DNA of 64,000 nucleotides from Nonomuraea cavernae (GTDB lineage: Bacteria; Actinomycetota; Actinomycetes; Streptosporangiales; Streptosporangiaceae): NCBI RefSeq assembly GCF_014646355.1, contig NZ_BMNH01000002.1, forward strand, positions 422,247 through 486,246, written 5' to 3'. Of the stretch, positions 8,576 through 16,580 are shown in pieces; position 1 is the stretch's first letter; the number at the start of each line of letters is the position of its first letter. The notes beneath the pieces were generated by a model. The model did not search any database. It was not told where the DNA came from and was given only the letters and a program-made list of their open reading frames with translations. The position numbers and the translations under genes are program-made.

Positions 8576-9317
8576 CTCCCAGGAGATACCAGCCCTCGCG
8601 GGCGACGTCGACGATCACAATGCCCAGTTCACGTGCTGTGAGGAGCGCCTCCCGTACGCATGCGCGCCAGCGCTGGGCGGTGCCGGGCGCCATCGTGCGC
8701 AGCCGCTCGATGTCGTGCGGCATCGCGACCGCCAGCCGGGTCCCGTGCTCGGGGGTCCGGCCGGTGCGGACGGGCTCGTCGCCGTCGCGCCCGACCAGCA
8801 CGAGCGCGTCGCGCGGATCGGCCTCGGGACGCGGGACGGGCGGGGCCGACAGGTCCCACACGACGTAGATCCGGTCGGTCGCCTCGCCCGCGTTGATCGC
8901 GTCGCGCATGGTGCCGTAGAAGTCCGGCAGGTAGGAGCCGGCGCGGGCGCCCAGCTTGTGGAAGTTCAGGTAGGCGTTCCGGCTGACCAGCGGGTCGAAC
9001 GTCCACGACACCAGGCTCACGCCCCTGGCCAGCGCCCACTCCCGCTGGTGGCGTTTGAGCGCGTAGCCCGCTCCCCCGCGAGCCCCCGGCAGCACGCCGG
9101 TGATGTGCGAGTGCAGGTGGCCGTCCTGGGCGAAGAAGCCGATGGAGACGCCGATCAGCTCGTCCCCCGCCCAGGCGCCCGCGACGTACCCACCGACGTG
9201 CGCGATCGTCCGGATCAGGCCCGGTTCCAGCAGCTCCCTGCCCCAGATCTTGGTGATCAGGTCGGCGGCCCGGTGGTGCTCGGCGACGGTGGTCAGCTCG
9301 GTGATGGTGAGGGTCAC
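8565..9317 (-). CDS. GNAT-superfamily acetyltransferase (COG3375-like)
   Basis: Predicted N-acyltransferase of 250 residues. The visible core is LIGVSIGFFAQDGHLHSHITGVLPGARGGAGYALKRHQREWALARGVSLVSWTFDPLVSRNAYLNFHKLGA. This matches the actinobacterial 'predicted GNAT' family with a GxGxA-like cofactor loop and the FDPL..RN..LN..KLG motif. Substrate unknown. The GTG start at 9317 overlaps the stop of the upstream hydrolase gene as GTGA. In this neighbourhood an acyl group could be put on an amino acid or peptide, but that is inference. Confidence 0.8.
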   Translation of the reverse strand: MTLTITELTTVAEHHRAADLITKIWGRELLEPGLIRTIAHVGGYVAGAWAGDELIGVSIGFFAQDGHLHSHITGVLPGARGGAGYALKRHQREWALARGVSLVSWTFDPLVSRNAYLNFHKLGARAGSYLPDFYGTMRDAINAGEATDRIYVVWDLSAPPVPRPEADPRDALVLVGRDGDEPVRTGRTPEHGTRLAVAMPHDIERLRTMAPGTAQRWRACVREALLTARELGIVIVDVAREGWYLLGDET

Positions 9318-10588
9318 GGGATCTTCGGGGTGGAACGCACACCGAAGTACAGGTACGGCGAGCCGTCCGCCAGGGTGTGGAACACCGCCTTGGTCCACAG
9401 CCGGTCGCCGGAGCGGCGGGCGAGGAAGACGGAGTCCCCGGCCGGCACGAGCTCGAACTCCAGCGGCGACTGGAGGTCGGCGTACTCGCCGGTCGACTCG
9501 TAGGTGAGCCGCAGGTCGCGCACGGTGATCCGGGCGCCGGTGCGCTCGTACACGCCGTCGTGCCGGCCCGCCTCCACCGCCACCGGGGTCTCGGGCGGCC
9601 GCGGCGGCGCCGGCGGCCGGACCCCGCACAGCGCGGGGAAGAGCTGCTCGGCCACCGCCTGGATGAGGCCGTCGGTGTCACCACCGTTGCACAGCAGCGC
9701 GACGACGACGTCCTGGTCCGGCAGCACCCAGAGCATCGCCGCCTGGCCGATCGTGTTGCCGCCGTGCAGCCTCACGGGCGTGCCGTCCCACGTGTCGAGG
9801 ATCCAGCCGAGCCCCCAGTGCGTGCCGTACACCCGGCCGGGCAGCTCGATCTGCGGCTCGGCCATGGCCTGGACGCTCGCCCGGCTGAGGACGGCGGGCT
9901 CGACGAAGGCGCGGCCGAAGCGGACCAGGTCGGCGGCCGTGGCGCAGATCTGCCCGGCGGGGCTGTTGGAGCGGGTGATGCCCCAGACCCCGGTCGGCTC
10001 GTTGGCGTCGCCGAGGTGGCCGGTGGCCGCGCGGAAGCGGATCACGTCCTCGGGCAGCGTCCAGGTGTGGGTCAGTCCGAGGGGGTCGATCAGCTGCTCG
10101 CGCAGCGCCGTGTCCCACACCTTGCCGGTCACCCGCTCGACGACCCGGCCCGCGACGGAGAAGGCGCCGTTGCTGTAGGAGTGGGTGGCGCCGACGGGGT
10201 GGGTGAGGGGCCGGCTCGCGATGGCCGTGACGTACTTCTCCAGGCAGTCGTCGCCCCGGCCCGTGTCGTGGAAGAAGTCGCCGTCGATCCCGCTGGTGTG
10301 CGAGAGCAGGTGCCTGACCAGCACGCCGCCGCCGATCTCGGGCAGCACCTCGGCCACCGGGGTGTCGAGCGTCAGCCTGCCCTCCTCGACCAGGAGCATG
10401 ATCTGGGCCGTCGTCCAGACCTTGGTCACCGAACCGATCTGGAACAGGGAGTCGGGCGTGGCCGCCACACCGGTGTCCAGGTTGAGCAGACCCGCGACCT
10501 CGCGGTGGGTCTCGCCCTGGTGCCAGTAGGCCAGGGAGGCCCCGGGCACGCGGAACTCCTTGATCAGTTCTGCCAGCCGAATCGTCAT
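9314..10588 (-). CDS. Serine hydrolase of the class C beta-lactamase / D-aminopeptidase type (S12)
   Basis: The 424-residue protein carries the penicillin-binding catalytic set: S53-V-T-K56 (SxxK nucleophile), Y138-S-N140 (YxN) and a late LHGGNTIG box in the KTG position. HLLSHTSGI, typical of family S12, is also present. A C-terminal lipocalin-like domain (about 325-424) is common in D-aminopeptidase/esterase members. No signal peptide is seen, so it probably acts in the cytoplasm on imported compounds rather than as a secreted beta-lactamase. It sits between a peptide importer and an N-acyl-D-amino-acid deacylase, which favours a D-peptidase or amidase role. It is the first gene of the leftward hydrolase-GNAT-PucR set. 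Confidence 0.87.
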   Translation of the reverse strand: MTIRLAELIKEFRVPGASLAYWHQGETHREVAGLLNLDTGVAATPDSLFQIGSVTKVWTTAQIMLLVEEGRLTLDTPVAEVLPEIGGGVLVRHLLSHTSGIDGDFFHDTGRGDDCLEKYVTAIASRPLTHPVGATHSYSNGAFSVAGRVVERVTGKVWDTALREQLIDPLGLTHTWTLPEDVIRFRAATGHLGDANEPTGVWGITRSNSPAGQICATAADLVRFGRAFVEPAVLSRASVQAMAEPQIELPGRVYGTHWGLGWILDTWDGTPVRLHGGNTIGQAAMLWVLPDQDVVVALLCNGGDTDGLIQAVAEQLFPALCGVRPPAPPRPPETPVAVEAGRHDGVYERTGARITVRDLRLTYESTGEYADLQSPLEFELVPAGDSVFLARRSGDRLWTKAVFHTLADGSPYLYFGVRSTPKIP

Positions 10589-10706
10589 GCTGGCACGCTA
10601 GGCGGTCCGTCGGCCGCCTCTCTTCGTCGCATCGGACCAACACGGGCCACCTTGTTAGGTCATTCACGACAAGAATTTCCGGCATGTCAGGTGTTGGGTG
10701 GATCGC

Positions 10707-12227
10707 ATGATTGATCTGATCCTGCGCGGCGGCACAGTGCACGACGGGCTGGGCTCGGCCGCCGAGACGGCGGACGTGGCGATCTCCGGCGGCCGGGTGG
10801 TCGCCGTCGGCCCCGGCCTCTCGGGCGCCCGCCGGGAGCTGGACGTGGCCGGGCTGATCGTCGCGCCGGGGTTCGTGGACGCCCACGCGCATTCGGATCT
10901 GGTGCCGCTGATGGACGAGCCGCAGCCGTTCAAGCTGCTGCAGGGCGTGACGACCGAGATCAACGGCAACTGCGGCTACTCCTACGCGCCCGACGCCTCC
11001 CGGCTGGAGGAGCTGACCGGGGTCTGCGTGCCCGACTGGACCTTCGCCGGCTACCTGTCGGCCGTCGCCGTCGCCGGGCCGTCGAACCACGTGGCGACCC
11101 TGGTCGGGCACTCGACGCTGCGGGGGGCGGTGGCGGGGTTCGCGCCGGACCTGGCCGAGGGCGACCTGGACCGGATGTGCGAGCTGGCCGCCGACGCCTT
11201 CGAGGCGGGCGCGTGCGGGCTGTCCAGCGGGCTGATCTATCCGCCCGGGAGCTACGCCGGCACCGGCGAGCTGGTCGCGCTGGCCCGGGTCGCGCACCGG
11301 TACGGCGTGCCGTACACGACGCATCTGCGCGACGAGGGCGCCGCGGTCGGTGAGGCCCTGGACGAGGCCGTCGAGATCGCCCGGCGGGCCCGGGTGCGGC
11401 TGCAGGTGTCGCACTGCAAGGTCGCCGGCCGGCCCAACCACGGGCGGGCGTCCCTGCTGCTGGACAGGCTGCGCGCCGCGCGGGCCGCCGGCGTGGACGT
11501 GCGCGGCGACCAGTACCCCTACCTGGCGGGCTCCACCGTGCTGGCGGCACTGCTCCCGCCGTCGGCGCTGGCGGGCGGCCGGCTGCGGGAGGTGCTCGCC
11601 TCCCCCGCCGAGCGCCTGCGGCTCCGCTCGGTGGCCGAGGCGGGCGGGACGGGTTCGGGGCTCTGGCGGGACGCCGTACCGGCCGGGATCCTCGTCACCT
11701 CGCACGCCGACGCCTCCTTCACCGGCCGCGCGCTGGCCGACATCGCCGGGGACCGCGACCCGTGGGAGGTCGCCTGCGACCTCGTCGCGGCGGACCCGGC
11801 CGCGCAGATGGTGATCGAGATGATGGCCGAGGAGGACGTGACCGAGATCATGGCCGATCCGCTCATCGCCATCGGCTCGGACAACGGGCCGCCCACCGGC
11901 CTGGAGCATCCGCGCACGTGGGGCTGCTTCCCGCGGTTCCTCGGCGGCTACGTACGGGAGCGGGGCGTGGTCGGCTGGGCCGAGGCGGTGCGCAAGATGA
12001 CCTCCGCCACCGCCGACCAGTTCGGGCTGCGCGGCAGGGGGTGGCTCGGCGCCGGGGCGTACGCCGACGTCTGCGTCTTCGACCCGGCCACGGTCGGCCA
12101 CGCGGGCACCTACACCGCTCCGTCCGCCCGTCCCACGGGCATCGTGCACGTGCTGCTGGAGGGGCGGGTCGTCGTGGAGTCGGGCGAGTTCACCGGCGGC
12201 CGCCACGGCCGCGTCCTGCACCCCTGA
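10707..12227 (+). CDS. N-acyl-D-amino-acid deacylase / D-aminoacylase family amidohydrolase
   Basis: Zinc amidohydrolase expected to release D-amino acids from N-acyl-D-amino acids. The 506-residue protein has the metal motif DAHAHSD (His60/His62), the hallmark EINGNCGYSYAP, GLSSGLIYPPGSYAGTGEL, a second metal site QVSHCK and a late IGSDNG. The ATG at 10707 has a GGGTGG-like site just upstream; a GTG at 10698 would add three residues. It is divergent from the beta-lactamase-like gene. The shared 118-bp gap holds an imperfect repeat CTTGT (10651-10655) / ACAAG (10669-10673) that could be an operator. With the importer it suggests use of D-amino-acid peptides. Confidence 0.9.
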   Translation: MIDLILRGGTVHDGLGSAAETADVAISGGRVVAVGPGLSGARRELDVAGLIVAPGFVDAHAHSDLVPLMDEPQPFKLLQGVTTEINGNCGYSYAPDASRLEELTGVCVPDWTFAGYLSAVAVAGPSNHVATLVGHSTLRGAVAGFAPDLAEGDLDRMCELAADAFEAGACGLSSGLIYPPGSYAGTGELVALARVAHRYGVPYTTHLRDEGAAVGEALDEAVEIARRARVRLQVSHCKVAGRPNHGRASLLLDRLRAARAAGVDVRGDQYPYLAGSTVLAALLPPSALAGGRLREVLASPAERLRLRSVAEAGGTGSGLWRDAVPAGILVTSHADASFTGRALADIAGDRDPWEVACDLVAADPAAQMVIEMMAEEDVTEIMADPLIAIGSDNGPPTGLEHPRTWGCFPRFLGGYVRERGVVGWAEAVRKMTSATADQFGLRGRGWLGAGAYADVCVFDPATVGHAGTYTAPSARPTGIVHVLLEGRVVVESGEFTGGRHGRVLHP

Positions 12228-12247
12228 CCCGCGTTAGCGTGGGGCCG

Positions 12248-12838
12248 GTGGAGATCTACTCAGAGACCGACCGCCTTATCCTGCGCCGGTTCACCGGAGC
12301 CGACGCCGACCTTCTGTTCGAGCTGCACAACGACCCCGACGTCATGCGCTTCCTCAACGGCGGCAAGCCGACCCCCCGTGACGTGATCGTGAACGAGACG
12401 CTGCCCCGCTACGTCTCCTCAGGCTTCTTCGCCGCGATCGAACGCTCCACCGGCGCCTTCCTCGGCTGGTTCCACCTGCGCCCGCCGGAGGGCGGCGACC
12501 CCGCCGAGCCGGAGCTGGGCTATCGCCTGCACAAGTCCGCGTGGGGCAGGGGCTACGGCACCGAGGGGTCGCTCGCGCTGATCGGCAAGGCCTTCGGCGA
12601 GCTGGGCGCCCGGCGCGTCTTCGCCACGACCATGGCCGTCAACCAGGGGTCGCGCCGCGTCATGGAGAAGTGCGGGCTGCGCCACGTGCGCACGCACTTC
12701 GACCACTGGCCCGAGCCCATCGAGGGGTCGGAGGAGGGGGAGGTGGAGTACGAGATCCTCCGCTCCGACTGGGAGGCGCGCGGCGAAGCCCGGCCGGCCC
12801 GTGACGAGGCAGTGAGACGGTCGCGAGGGCAGGGGTGA
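12248..12838 (+). CDS. GNAT N-acetyltransferase, RimJ/RimL type
   Basis: A 196-residue acetyltransferase of the RimJ/RimL-like group. TDRLILRRF and [20 protein letters not shown] open the protein. [19 protein letters not shown] holds the acetyl-CoA binding RGYGTE loop, and [18 protein letters not shown] is the typical N..S.RV..K.G motif. The target (a ribosomal protein, an antibiotic or a small molecule) cannot be read from the sequence. The start is a GTG with no clear ribosome site; an in-frame GTG at 12239 is possible. Its stop overlaps the start of the sigma-factor gene as GTGA. Confidence 0.85.
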   Translation: MEIYSETDRLILRRFTGADADLLFELHNDPDVMRFLNGGKPTPRDVIVNETLPRYVSSGFFAAIERSTGAFLGWFHLRPPEGGDPAEPELGYRLHKSAWGRGYGTEGSLALIGKAFGELGARRVFATTMAVNQGSRRVMEKCGLRHVRTHFDHWPEPIEGSEEGEVEYEILRSDWEARGEARPARDEAVRRSRGQG

Positions 12839-14142
12839 GCGTGCGGCATGACGCCGAGCCCGGCGGGCCGGCCGGCGATGAGATGGGGGCGCTGGACGCG
12901 GGCGGCCCCCGGGCCGCAGGTGTCTCGGTGGCCGAGGTCGAGCAGGTGTTCCGGCGGGAGTACGCGCGGGCGGTGGCCGTGCTGGTGGGGCGGTTCGGCG
13001 ACATCGACCTGGCCGAGGAGGCGGTCCAGGACGCGTTCGCCGTGGCCGTGGACCGCTGGCCGGCCACCGGGGCGCCGCCGAGCCCGGCCGGCTGGATCAT
13101 CACCACGGCCCGCAACCGGGCGATCGACCGGTTGCGCCGCGAGGCGTCCCGCGACGACCGGCACGCCGCGGCGGCCCTGCTGCACGCCTCAGGCGAACCG
13201 GCCGAGCAGGGTGCCGTGCCCGACGACCGGCTGCGCCTGATCTTCACCTGCTGCCATCCCGCTCTCGCCGTCTCCGCCCAGGTGGCGCTGACCCTTCGCC
13301 TCCTCGGCGGCCTCGGCACCGGGGAGATCGCGCGGGCCTTCCTCGTGTCGGAGCCGACGATGGCGCAGCGGCTGGTCCGGGCCAAGGGCAAGATCCGTGA
13401 CGCGCGGATCCCGTACCGCGTGCCGGCCGAGGCCGACCTCCCCGGCCGCGTGCGTGCCGTGCTGGCGGTCGTCTACCTCATCTTCACCGAGGGCCACACC
13501 GCGAGCTCCGGAGCCGACCTCGTCCGCGACGACCTGTGCGACGAGGCCATCCGGCTCGGCAGACTGCTGGCCGAGCTGCTGCCGGACGAGCCGGAGGTCG
13601 TCGGCCTGCTCGCGCTCATGCTGCTCCTGCACGCGCGCCGGGCGACCCGCGCCACGCCCGACGGGAGCCTCGTGCTGCTGGCCGCGCAGGACCGCCGTCT
13701 CTGGGACCACGACCTCATCGCCGAGGGCCAGGAGCTGGTCCGCGCGTGCCTGCGGCGCGACCGGCCGGGGCCGTACCAGATCCAGGCGGCGATCAACGCC
13801 GTGCACGCGGACGCGCCGCGCGCCGACGCCACGGACTGGGAGCAGATCCTGCGGCTGTACGACCAGCTTCTCGCGTGCGCCCCGACGCCGGTCGTGGCTC
13901 TGAACCGGGCGGTCGCGCTGGCCGAGGTGGCGGGCCCGGCCGAGGCGCTCGCCGTGGTCGACGGCCTCGGCCTGGACGCCTACCACCTGTTCCACGCGAT
14001 CCGCGCCGACCTGCTGCGCCGCCTCGGTCGCACCGCCGAGGCGGCGCAGGCGTACGAGGAGGCCGTCGCCCGCACGGGCAACGCCGCCGAACGCGCCTTC
14101 CTCCAGGGCCGCCGCGACGCGCTCATCCCTGGTGAAGGGTGA
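12835..14142 (+). CDS. ECF42-type RNA polymerase sigma factor with C-terminal TPR-like domain
   Basis: Sigma factor of the large COG4941/ECF42 group (435 residues). A region-2 domain ([34 protein letters not shown], about 37-70) includes the -10-reading segment [16 protein letters not shown]. Region 4 ([40 protein letters not shown]) ends near 190. The remaining 240 residues form a helical, TPR-like domain ([30 protein letters not shown]) that regulates these sigmas in place of an anti-sigma factor. ECF42 genes usually lie beside YCII/DGPF-domain genes, but none is visible here. The GTG start is coupled to the GNAT stop. Confidence 0.9.
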   Translation: MSVRHDAEPGGPAGDEMGALDAGGPRAAGVSVAEVEQVFRREYARAVAVLVGRFGDIDLAEEAVQDAFAVAVDRWPATGAPPSPAGWIITTARNRAIDRLRREASRDDRHAAAALLHASGEPAEQGAVPDDRLRLIFTCCHPALAVSAQVALTLRLLGGLGTGEIARAFLVSEPTMAQRLVRAKGKIRDARIPYRVPAEADLPGRVRAVLAVVYLIFTEGHTASSGADLVRDDLCDEAIRLGRLLAELLPDEPEVVGLLALMLLLHARRATRATPDGSLVLLAAQDRRLWDHDLIAEGQELVRACLRRDRPGPYQIQAAINAVHADAPRADATDWEQILRLYDQLLACAPTPVVALNRAVALAEVAGPAEALAVVDGLGLDAYHLFHAIRADLLRRLGRTAEAAQAYEEAVARTGNAAERAFLQGRRDALIPGEG

Positions 14143-14154
14143 CCAACCTGGTGC

Positions 14155-14169
14155 ACTGGTCAGACCAGT
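14155..14169. promoter_or_regulatory. FadR/GntR-type operator upstream of the SDR gene
   Basis: ACTGGTC-A-GACCAGT is a perfect inverted repeat with 7-bp arms, 16 bases before the SDR start codon. The core TGGTCNGACCA fits the TGGTNNNACCA pattern bound by FCD-type GntR regulators. The same palindrome, with the same flanking GTGC on the left, lies in front of the binding-protein gene at 27026-27040, next to an FCD regulator gene. Confidence 0.75.
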
Positions 14170-14185
14170 CGCTAGGGTGGCCCGC

Positions 14186-14947
14186 ATGGGATATGACGCG
14201 TTGTTCCGCCTCGACGGGCGGCGGGCTGTGGTGATCGGCGCCGGGAGCGGCATCGGGCGGGAGTCGGCGCTGGCGCTGGCGGCCCACGGCGCGAACGTGG
14301 TGTGCGCGGACCGCGATCCGGAATCGGCCGAGGAGACGGCGTCGCGCTGCGGCGGCACGGCCCGGGAGCTGGACGTGCTCGACGGCGGCTCCATCCAGGC
14401 GCTCGCCGCCGAGGCCCCCGCGGACGTGCTGGTGTTCACCCCGGCGACCAACGTGCGCAAGCGGCTGCTCGACTACTCCGCCGAGGAGTTCGGCCGGGTC
14501 GTCGACCTCAACCTGCGCGCCTCCTTCGACCTGGTGCGAGCGTTCGGGGCGGGGATGGTGGAGCGCGGGCGCGGGTCCATCATCGGGTTCGCGTCGATCC
14601 GGGCCTCGGTGACGGAGCCCGGCCAGGGCGTCTACTCGGCCACCAAGGCGGGGCTGGTGCAGTTGCTGCGCACGGCCGCCGCCGAGTTCGGGCCGCGCGG
14701 GGTGCGGGTCAACGCCATCGCGCCCGGGGTGGTGGAGACGCCGCTGACCAGCCAGATCAAGGCCGACCCCGCCTGGTACGACGCCTACGCGGCCAAGAGC
14801 GCGCTCGGCCGGTGGGCCCGGGCCGACGAGATGGCCGGGGCCGTGGTCTACCTGGCCAGCGACGCGGCCGGCTTCGTGACCGGCTCGGTCCTCTACGTGG
14901 ACGGCGGCTGGACCGCGATCGACGGCCGCTTCGACCCGCCCAACTAG
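14186..14947 (+). CDS. Short-chain dehydrogenase/reductase (SDR)
   Basis: NAD(P)-dependent oxidoreductase of the classical SDR family, 253 residues. Visible motifs are the cofactor loop GAGSGIGRE near the N-terminus, CADRD at the end of strand 2, FTPATN in the NNAG position, the catalytic Ser in FASIRAS, the catalytic YSATK, and the product-side loop NAIAPGVVETPL. The C-terminal SVLYVDGGW is typical. The substrate is unknown; ribitol- or gluconate-type reductases are the nearest in style. The ATG at 14186 has AGGGTGG upstream. The FadR-like palindrome just in front suggests control by the FCD regulator at 27087. Confidence 0.9.
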   Translation: MGYDALFRLDGRRAVVIGAGSGIGRESALALAAHGANVVCADRDPESAEETASRCGGTARELDVLDGGSIQALAAEAPADVLVFTPATNVRKRLLDYSAEEFGRVVDLNLRASFDLVRAFGAGMVERGRGSIIGFASIRASVTEPGQGVYSATKAGLVQLLRTAAAEFGPRGVRVNAIAPGVVETPLTSQIKADPAWYDAYAAKSALGRWARADEMAGAVVYLASDAAGFVTGSVLYVDGGWTAIDGRFDPPN

Positions 14948-14974
14948 CGGCGGCCCACCAGGCGAGCCCCCCGC

Positions 14975-15160
14975 TCACGCCTCCGTGGGTTCGTCATAGC
15001 CCTCGGCCTGTCCGTGGACCTCCTCGTCGGGGTCGCCCTCCGACTGGTTGGCCGGGTCGGTGGGCGAGGGGCTGAACTCGTCGGCGAACTCGGGTTCGCC
15101 GTGATCCTCTTCCGGGTCACGCCTGTCCGCCAAGGGTGCCGTCTCATCCGGCTGCGACAT
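14975..15160 (-). CDS. Small acidic hypothetical protein
   Basis: A 61-residue, strongly acidic, Pro/Asp/Glu-rich protein starting MSQPDETAPLADRRDPEEDHGEP. No fold or family is recognised and it is probably disordered. A GAGGAG ribosome site lies 5 bases before the ATG, and no other frame here has a comparable start, so I consider it real. It is convergent with the SDR gene. Confidence 0.6.
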   Translation of the reverse strand: MSQPDETAPLADRRDPEEDHGEPEFADEFSPSPTDPANQSEGDPDEEVHGQAEGYDEPTEA

Positions 15161-15392
15161 GCCGCTCCTCAGGTGATCGGGTCGGGTGCACGGGCCCCGT
15201 GTCTCGGCACCGGACCCGCATCTCGCCTGCCACAGAGAACGCCGGGCAAACCACACCGGCCATCGCCCCGGTCGCGCCGCCGCCCCTGCCGCACCCGGCG
15301 CGCCTCGCGCTCCACCAACGCGCGCCGGGCATCCCGGAGCGGGAGGCCACACGGGGAGATTATTTGGCGTTTGTGCAGGGTAGACGCCTGCA

Positions 15393-15941
15393 ATGACTCG
15401 TCGAACGTCCGTCGTGGCAGCTCTGCTGACCGTCACCGCGGTCAGCGCCGGTTGCACCGGCCTGACCTACGACTCCGAGGACGTCACCCGCATCCACGCC
15501 CCGCAGAACGACGGCGCCAACGCGAGCGTCCGCACGATGCACCTGCGCAACGCCTTCCTGCTGGCCGGCGGACGCGACCTCGCGCTGTACGCCATCCTGG
15601 TCAACGACGGCAACCGGAGCGACACCCTGGAGCGGGTCACCGCGGGGCAGGGGGTGCGGGTACAGCTCCCCGCACCGGTGGACGTGCCGGCCAAGCGCCT
15701 CGTGGGCGCCGAGGGGCCGATCGCGACCGTCACCGGAGTGACCGGTTCACGCTGGGTGCCCATGACGTTCACGCTGAAACGCGCCGGCGAGATGCGCGTC
15801 ATGGTGCCGGTCCAGGAGCGGAGAGGCCAGTACGCGACCCTGAGCCCCTCCGCGCCCGGCTCACCGACGCCCGCACCCGCACCCACCTCACCCGCTCCGT
15901 CCGCACCCCGCGGCCCCACCCCGCCCACCCGGACTCCCTGA
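15393..15941 (+). CDS. Putative lipoprotein, copper-chaperone PCuAC/DUF461-like
   Basis: An exported 182-residue protein: signal peptide MTRRTSVVAALLTVTAVSAGC with lipidation expected at Cys21. It then has a beta-rich domain with LAGGRDLALYAILVNDGNRSDTLERVT and later TFTLKRAGEMRVMVPV, and a Pro/Ser/Thr-rich tail from about residue 145. The 'LYAILVNDGNRSDTL' layout resembles DUF461/PCuAC-type lipoproteins, but the metal-binding Met/His set is not clear, so metal binding is unproven. The ATG at 15393 fits the signal peptide; the ribosome site is weak. Confidence 0.7.
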   Translation: MTRRTSVVAALLTVTAVSAGCTGLTYDSEDVTRIHAPQNDGANASVRTMHLRNAFLLAGGRDLALYAILVNDGNRSDTLERVTAGQGVRVQLPAPVDVPAKRLVGAEGPIATVTGVTGSRWVPMTFTLKRAGEMRVMVPVQERRGQYATLSPSAPGSPTPAPAPTSPAPSAPRGPTPPTRTP

Positions 15942-16054
15942 CCCCGGTCCGGCCGATGACGGCAACGCCGTGCGCTCGACGGCGCGGCGAGTCGTCCGGC
16001 TGCTCTCACGCGCCCGGACTGGCCCGCCTCGCTCCCTTGACCGAGCCGACTGGC

Positions 16055-16092
16055 TTAGAGTATTGCTTTAAAGTGCGACTCTAATCTAAAGC
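16055..16092. promoter_or_regulatory. AT-rich operator/promoter region upstream of the VOC gene
   Basis: A dense set of inverted repeats: TTAGAGT (16055-16061) / ACTCTAA (16078-16084) around the 8-bp palindrome CTTTAAAG (16066-16073), plus GCTTTA (16065-16070) / TAAAGC (16087-16092). It lies 31 bases upstream of the VOC start and is far more AT-rich than its surroundings. This suggests a promoter with an operator; the regulator is not identified. Confidence 0.5.
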
Positions 16093-16122
16093 GTCGTCTC
16101 CCTGAGGTCATGGAGGTTTCCG

Positions 16123-16527
16123 ATGGTCGTGCTGGGCGGATTCCATCACGTCAAGCTGCCCGTCTCCGACGTGCACAAGAGCCTTGAGTGGTACCGGCGG
16201 GTGCTCCGCCTCGACCTGGCGATCGAGTTCGTCGAGGACGGCGTGCTGCGCGGCGTGGCGCTGACCGACCCGGCACGGACGGTGACGCTGGCACTGCGCG
16301 AGGAGCCGCGGCTGGCCGCGCAGCTGAGCGGCTTCGACCCGGTCGCGCTCGGCGTGCCGACGCTGGAGGCGCTGCGGGCCTGGGCGGATCATCTCGACGT
16401 CCTGGGCGAACGACATGGCGAGATCGCCGAGGGCAGCGTCGGGTGGCTGATCCCCGGCCTCATCGATCCCGACGGCATCGAGATCCGCCTCTACACCCTG
16501 CAAGAGCAGTCAGCTTCTCGGCCGTGA
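16123..16527 (+). CDS. VOC-family protein (glyoxalase/dioxygenase fold)
   Basis: A 134-residue single VOC domain. GFHHVKLPVSDVHKSLEWYRRVLRLDL is the typical first beta-alpha-beta unit with a metal-type His. VGWLIPGLIDPDGIEIRLYT is the typical last strand with the DPDG.EI.LY motif and Glu ligand. These small proteins bind or modify diverse metabolites; the substrate is unknown. GGAGG lies about 7 bases before the ATG. The last residues (LQEQSASRP) go beyond the usual end and touch the likely edge of the TnpB element. Confidence 0.85.
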   Translation: MVVLGGFHHVKLPVSDVHKSLEWYRRVLRLDLAIEFVEDGVLRGVALTDPARTVTLALREEPRLAAQLSGFDPVALGVPTLEALRAWADHLDVLGERHGEIAEGSVGWLIPGLIDPDGIEIRLYTLQEQSASRP

Positions 16528-16550
16528 ACGACCAAGCTTGCAGCTCCTCG

Positions 16551-16569
16551 CCGTCGGTGGCTTCGACGG
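16551..16569. terminator. Hairpin between VOC and tnpB genes
   Basis: CCGTCG / CGACGG, 6-bp arms with a 7-base loop, between two convergent genes. It may be a terminator for the VOC gene, part of the tnpB right end or reRNA, or both. Confidence 0.45.
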
Positions 16570-16580
16570 TCTGGTCCGCG

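Noticed and set aside
9314..10588. Antibiotic-resistance beta-lactamase
   Set aside because: Although SxxK and YxN are present, there is no signal peptide, a C-terminal lipocalin-like domain is present and the neighbours are catabolic; a peptidase/amidase role is more likely.
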